Positions 59,365 to 64,000 of a DNA stretch of 64,000 bases are shown here, piece by piece (within the stretch, counting starts at the first letter, position 1; each line of letters starts with the position of its first letter). A program made the position numbers and the translations under genes. The notes beneath the pieces were generated by a model. It saw nothing but the letters and a program-made list of their open reading frames with translations. It made no database searches and had not been told where the DNA came from. Source of the DNA: Nipponacmea schrenckii. Its lineage: Eukaryota > Mollusca > Gastropoda > Lottiidae. The stretch lies in assembly GCA_030562195.1 (NCBI GenBank), contig CM060202.1, positions 29,188,317-29,252,316 of the forward strand, written 5' to 3'.

Positions 59365-60858
59365 AGTTTGACATTGTGAAGATGTGATACAAGACTAGAA
59401 CTGTGAACAGCTCCGAGCGTGGCAACTATGCGTTATCCCATGGATTTCGAACATTTTGAAACTTCTAACCTGCTAGCTTTCAATTCCGGTACTTTTCAGC
59501 CTCCAATTGTGGAACAATCGTAACAATATTGTTAGATCTATAGACAGCTGATGTCAAGGCCATTCTATATGGAAAATTTCAAGGTCATTGAAGGTGAAGG
59601 TCACAAGATTTAGAATTTCAAATTTTTAAAAAATTCAAACGGGCATAAATAATAAATGACGGACTAATTAAATTTTAAAGAAAATTTGCCATTCTCGGAA
59701 AAATGGCGCATGCGCAACTAGCAATTGGAATTTTTTTCTTCTCGGGGGATACAAATTATTTTGTATAGCTAATATATACTGTTTTTGCTTACATTCTGGA
59801 ATTACACGGGATGTAGGGTCGCCTGAAATGAGATAAAAAACCGGAAGTCCCCACGCCCAAACCGGAAGTGATCAAAAAATTTTGATGATATATTTTTAAT
59901 TGTGTTGCGTATTTATCTATATCCTGTAAATTTCAGATCGATCCGAACATTAGAGCCCGAAAGTGTAATATAACCGTCCAAAATTGCAAAATAGTCAGAT
60001 TTCGGTGGGCTATAAAACCGGAAGTTAATATTTGTCATGCAATATCAGCACATCTATAGACAGCTGAGGTCAAGGACATTCTACATCTCAAATGTCAAGG
60101 TCATTGAAGGTCAAGGTCACGAGATATAGAGTTTTAAATTTTTGAAAAATTCGAACGGGCATAAAAAAAATTCAAATTCGAAAATCAAAATTCTGTTCCC
60201 AACATTTTTTAGATAAAGTATCAAAGATTCGATAGACACCAAAATCATAAAAATCGGTCGATAATTGGCGGACTTATTAAATTTTTAAGAAAATTTGCCA
60301 TTTTTGAAAACTGCGCATGCGCAACATTCGCTTTAATTTTTCTTCATCTCAGGGGATTAAAATCATTTAGTATAGCTAAAATATACTGTTTTTGTTTAGA
60401 ATCTTGAATTACATGGGAAGCAGGGTCGCCCAATATGAGACGAAAAAACCGGAAGTCCCCACGCCCAAACCGGAAGTGATCAAAAAATTTTGATGATGTA
60501 GTTTTAATTGCGATGCCTATCTATCTATATCCTGTAAATTTCAGACCGATGCGACTATTAGGGCCCGAGCTAGCTTGAAATCTGATTTGCATATTATGCA
60601 ATTAGCCACCTTTGGGTTAGCGAAAATTTCATGTTAGATATTCATTTTTGATTCCAGCCCATATAAAAACCATTGGTGAAAACAGAAATAGTCTATCTTT
60701 TTCCGTTTGAGCTAGCGAGCTTCCCAAAAAAAAAAAATAAAAAAAAAAAAAAATAATCCGAACGAAAACAAAGCGTGACAAATTTCATTTGCCACGCAAA
60801 TAGCGGCTATTGTAGTCAAGGTATAAGACTATGGTTGTAATAGTTTGACATCGTGAAG
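59330..60858 (+). mobile_element. 1.4-kb segment bounded by 52-bp direct repeats
   Basis: CTATTACAGTCAAGGTATAA.. to GACATTGTGAAG (59330-59381) recurs with four changes at 60807-60858. Between them lie the 516-bp duplicated module and an A-rich run (60729-60756). The terminal repeat is also one arm of the 58591-59364 element, so a larger composite may have inserted here. Confidence 0.6.
59536..60570 (+). repeat. 516-bp tandem duplication with promoter-like motifs
   Basis: Unit 1 starts ATCTATAGACAGCTGATGTC at 59536; unit 2 starts ATCTATAGACAGCTGAGGTC at 60052. Both contain TCAAGGTCATTGAAGGT, CGGGCATAAA, AAATTTGCCAT, the palindrome GCGCATGCGC (59706-59715 and 60313-60322), and paired ACCGGAAGT sites 21 bases apart (59840 and 59861; 60448 and 60469), with one more at 60017. 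No long open frame. The CpG-bearing motifs contrast with the surrounding AT-rich DNA. Confidence 0.9.
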
Positions 60859-61496
60859 GAACTTGTAAGGAGACAAAAAAATTCTTAATCCATTTCATTA
60901 AAGTGTTCTACTAAAAACATAGCTATTTTATAAGCATGTTAAAAAAAATAGAAAATTCCTGAAAATGGAACAATGAAAACAGAAGTCTGAGAAGTTCTAG
61001 TTAAAAATCAATGAAAATATATCACCCAATGATCCAGTCTTAAGATATGTTTATCCAGATACAATAACTATTGTTTACATAACACCTTGTAATTTTCATA
61101 TTCTCAAGTATTCTATAGAATTATCCAGACTGGAAAAACAAAGCTATGTTTATTTTATCATCAAGTCAAAAAGGTTAGATCTTCAAATGGTTTTGCTTTT
61201 ATTTTCTTAAAATTCCATTAACATTCTGAAAAAAGAAATCATGCAAAAAATATTTCAATGGAATCGATAATAATCTGGAAATCGTAAAAAGTATGTCTTC
61301 AACTTATATTCCATATTTTTATTTTAGTTCAGTATTTGTGAAACAAGCTAAGAAAATACAGGGCAATCTATTTTGATTTTTGTCAACATTACCTTTCAAA
61401 TAGAAAATGATTCTGATACAATCAGAGTCTTAAGGTACAGATTTGAAAAGAAAGAGAGAAAGAGAAAAAACTATATTTTACAAGGATAACAATTTG
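60859..61496. other. No gene seen
   Basis: AT-rich, with a GAGAGAAAGAGAAAAA tract near 61450. No exon or structured repeat. Confidence 0.4.
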
Positions 61497-62640
61497 CTAT
61501 ATAACCAATGCTCTTACAGACTGTGCTATAGAACCAACACTCTAACCGACTGTGCTATAGAACCAACACTCTAACCGACTGTGCTATAGAACCAACACTC
61601 TAACCGACTGTGCTATAGAACCAACACTCTAACTGACTGTGCTATAGAACCAACACTCTAACCGACTGTGCTATAGAACCAACACTCTAACCGACTGTGC
61701 TATATAGAACCAACACTCTAACCGACTGTGCTATAGAACCAACACTCTTACTGAGTATTCTATAGAACCAACGCTCTAACCGACTGTACTATAGAACCAA
61801 CACGCTAACCGACTGTGCTATATAGAACCAACACTCTAACCGACTGTACTATAGAACCAACACTCTAACCGACTGTGCTATATAGAACCAACACTCTAAC
61901 CGACTGTGCTATAGAACCAACACCCTAACTGACTATGCTATAGAACCAACACTCTAACCGACTGTACTATAGAACCAACAGTCTAACCGACTGTATTATG
62001 TAGAACCAACACCCTAACTGACTGTGCTATAGAACCAACACCCTAACTGACTGTACTATAGAACCAACACTCTAACTGACTGTACTATAGAACCAACACT
62101 CTAACCGACTGTGTTATAGAACCAACACTCAAACTGAGTAAGCTATAGAACCAACACTCTAACTGACTGTACTATAGAACCAACACTCTAACTGACTGTA
62201 CTATAGAACCAACACTCTAACTGACTGTACTATAGAACCAACACTCTAACCGACTGTATTATATAGAACCAACACTCTAACTGACTGTACTATAGAACCA
62301 ACACTCTAACTGACTGTACTATAGAACCAACACCCTAACTGACTGTGCTATAGAACCAACACTCTGACTGTGCTATAGAACCAACACTCTAACCGACTGT
62401 ACTATAGAACCAACACTCTAACCGACTGTGATATATAGAACCAACACTCTAACCGACTGTTCTATAGAACCAACACTCTAACTGACTGTGCTATAGAACC
62501 AACACCCTAACTGACTGTGCTATAGAACCAACACTCTAACTGACTGTACTATAGAACCAACACTCTAACTGACTGTGCTATAGAACCAACACTCAAACTG
62601 AGTAAGCTATAAAACCAACACTCAAACTGAGTAAGCTAGT
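61497..62640 (-). repeat. 29-bp minisatellite resembling a tRNA A box, ~39 units
   Basis: The plus-strand unit CTATAGAACCAACACTCTAA + CCGACTGTG repeats with period 29 and frequent two-base expansions (TATATAG). Its reverse complement contains TAGCACAGTCGGTTAGAG, which matches the D-arm and internal A box (TRGYNNARNNGG) of a tRNA gene. No T-arm or B box is present. Variants GTACAGTCAG and TACTCAGTTTGAG occur, the latter at the proximal edge in this orientation. Confidence 0.95.
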
Positions 62641-64000
62641 ACCTTACAATATACAATATAGAATGGAATAGTCAATGATAATTATTCTAACAATGGTTAT
62701 AAAGCTATTAGATATTATCCTACACTATAATAATAATGGTGATATTTTACTGTGTTGACTTAATCATTTCCAATTGTCATTTTCTCACGTTTATAATTAT
62801 ACTATTGTCTGATTATCAAATTATTTCTGTGAAATCACTGGGTATGATGATGGTATTTGTAAAGTGGTTGGTTGGATTTCTCACACTGCCATCATGTTTT
62901 TAATTCAGTAACAAATGGTGGCACCAACCTTCCTAACTTGGGATACAAATGGGACACAGACTGACTAAATGGGGGTGGGGTGGATAACTGTCAAAGCTAA
63001 ATATTAATCTCTATGGAGATGTAATACTAAGAGTTGCGAGCCAGATGAAACGGTTCTACTCTAAAAATGTCTAAAAAAACATTTATTGATTTTGTGCATT
63101 TCTGTATTATTACACATATTTTGGGTCAAGATGAATAAAAATAATAATATAAATTTGATTTTGTGGAAATGAAGTGGGGGTACAGATGAAGGTGCTAAGC
63201 ATTTTGCCAGGGGTGTGGGGAAAGTTTTAAGTTCATGATGACAAATTAATCCAACCTATATTAAACTTGTTTAATCAGTGCCCTATGATGATAGACTTAT
63301 AATTGAGTTATACATAAATACATCAGTATTCCAGCGTTATAGATATAACACCCTTAGGCGTTCAGACATAAAACACATAATCAATGATTACAAACGCTTT
63401 TCCAATCAATGATGACAAACGCTTTCCAAATCAATGATGCTATAATCTCAATTAATGGAGTAAACGATAATTGTTAAAAATATTTATTAATAAAGTTATT
63501 AATCCCTTTATTCATTTCATTATCCTACGGGTAGATTCAACATAGATTATTTTCAGCAGTCCCTACCTGAATGGTGACTTTTAGTAGTATCACATAGTGC
63601 AAAGATTATTTTTTAAATTTTTTAACTGGGTACTATGTTCAAAATGATTTAAAACATAATCATAATAATTATAAAGAGAGCTTGCCAGGCAAGGTAATAT
63701 ATGCCCACTGGCAGCTTGACTTTGAATAATGTATGGGGCAATAACTATAAATCATAACAATAATTTGAAAATTGTTATCAATGCCAATGCTTGATAACAC
63801 CAAGTTTATCAAAATCCATTGAAAATTGCAGCTTTTACAGCAACCACAATAAAATTTGATGCGATTTGACAAAGTCAAGAGTAGTAACTCAAAAAACGTT
63901 CCTGTGGGTGTAGAAAATATCAAGGCTTTGAAAAAATGTGTCTAATTGGCTTTAAATTTTTGATTCTAGTTTACAACTATTGTATTGTCAAGTTCTTCCA
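62641..64000. other. No gene seen
   Basis: AT-rich sequence to the window end. AATCAATGAT(G/T)ACAAACGCTTTcC is repeated two to three times at 63375-63435. The 84-codon minus-strand frame at 63669-63923 has no splice support. Confidence 0.4.

Overview
The window is AT-rich invertebrate nuclear DNA with large introns, many interspersed repeats, SINEs with a tRNA-like head, palindromic MITEs, a Penelope-like retroelement remnant and more than ten minisatellite arrays. No bacterial signals (operons, Shine-Dalgarno sites, rRNA or phage genes) are visible. The protein families (inward-rectifier K+ channel, PHLDB/LL5) and repeat style fit a lophotrochozoan, most likely a mollusc. That assignment is inference; no single sequence proves it.

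Layout. 1-1.0 kb is a 54-bp satellite plus a short degenerate repeat. 1.0-4.5 kb is upstream sequence with a palindromic POU/octamer site, SINE pieces, a TATA-box candidate and a ladder of donor-like units, ending in a clean splice acceptor at 4498. 4609-5694 (+) is one intact intronless coding region for an inward-rectifier K+ channel. 5.7-11.3 kb is intergenic, with a broken Penelope-like GIY-YIG endonuclease and several MITEs.

11.8-17.3 kb (-) holds the 3' end of a PHLDB1/2 (LL5) gene: three phase-compatible exons encode the end of the coiled coil and the C-terminal PH domain. A fourth exon at 25.8-26.0 kb is probable and has matching phase. Its introns carry a 31-bp minisatellite starting just inside a donor, ~103-bp repeats, SINEs and MITEs.

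26-46 kb has further minus-strand exon-like segments I could not identify (26272-26501, 28387-28494, 35531-35629, 41722-41842 with a tandem copy). It also has a 33-bp minisatellite of about 47 units, an interstitial telomere-type repeat, and a four-unit ladder of donor-like sites at 44.4-44.9 kb. 46-64 kb is almost wholly repeats: a SINE with tRNA head, a 78-bp minisatellite, MITEs, an inverted-repeat element loaded with a CAGTTAACA-type array, a 516-bp tandem duplication with NRF-1-, ETS- and ERR-like motifs, and a 29-bp minisatellite whose reverse complement reads as a tRNA D-arm/box A.

The two recognised genes have no evident functional link. The channel sets K+ conductance at the membrane; PHLDB/LL5 proteins are PIP3-binding cortical adaptors. 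The most unusual content is the repeat fraction and its relation to splice signals and tRNA or promoter-like motifs.
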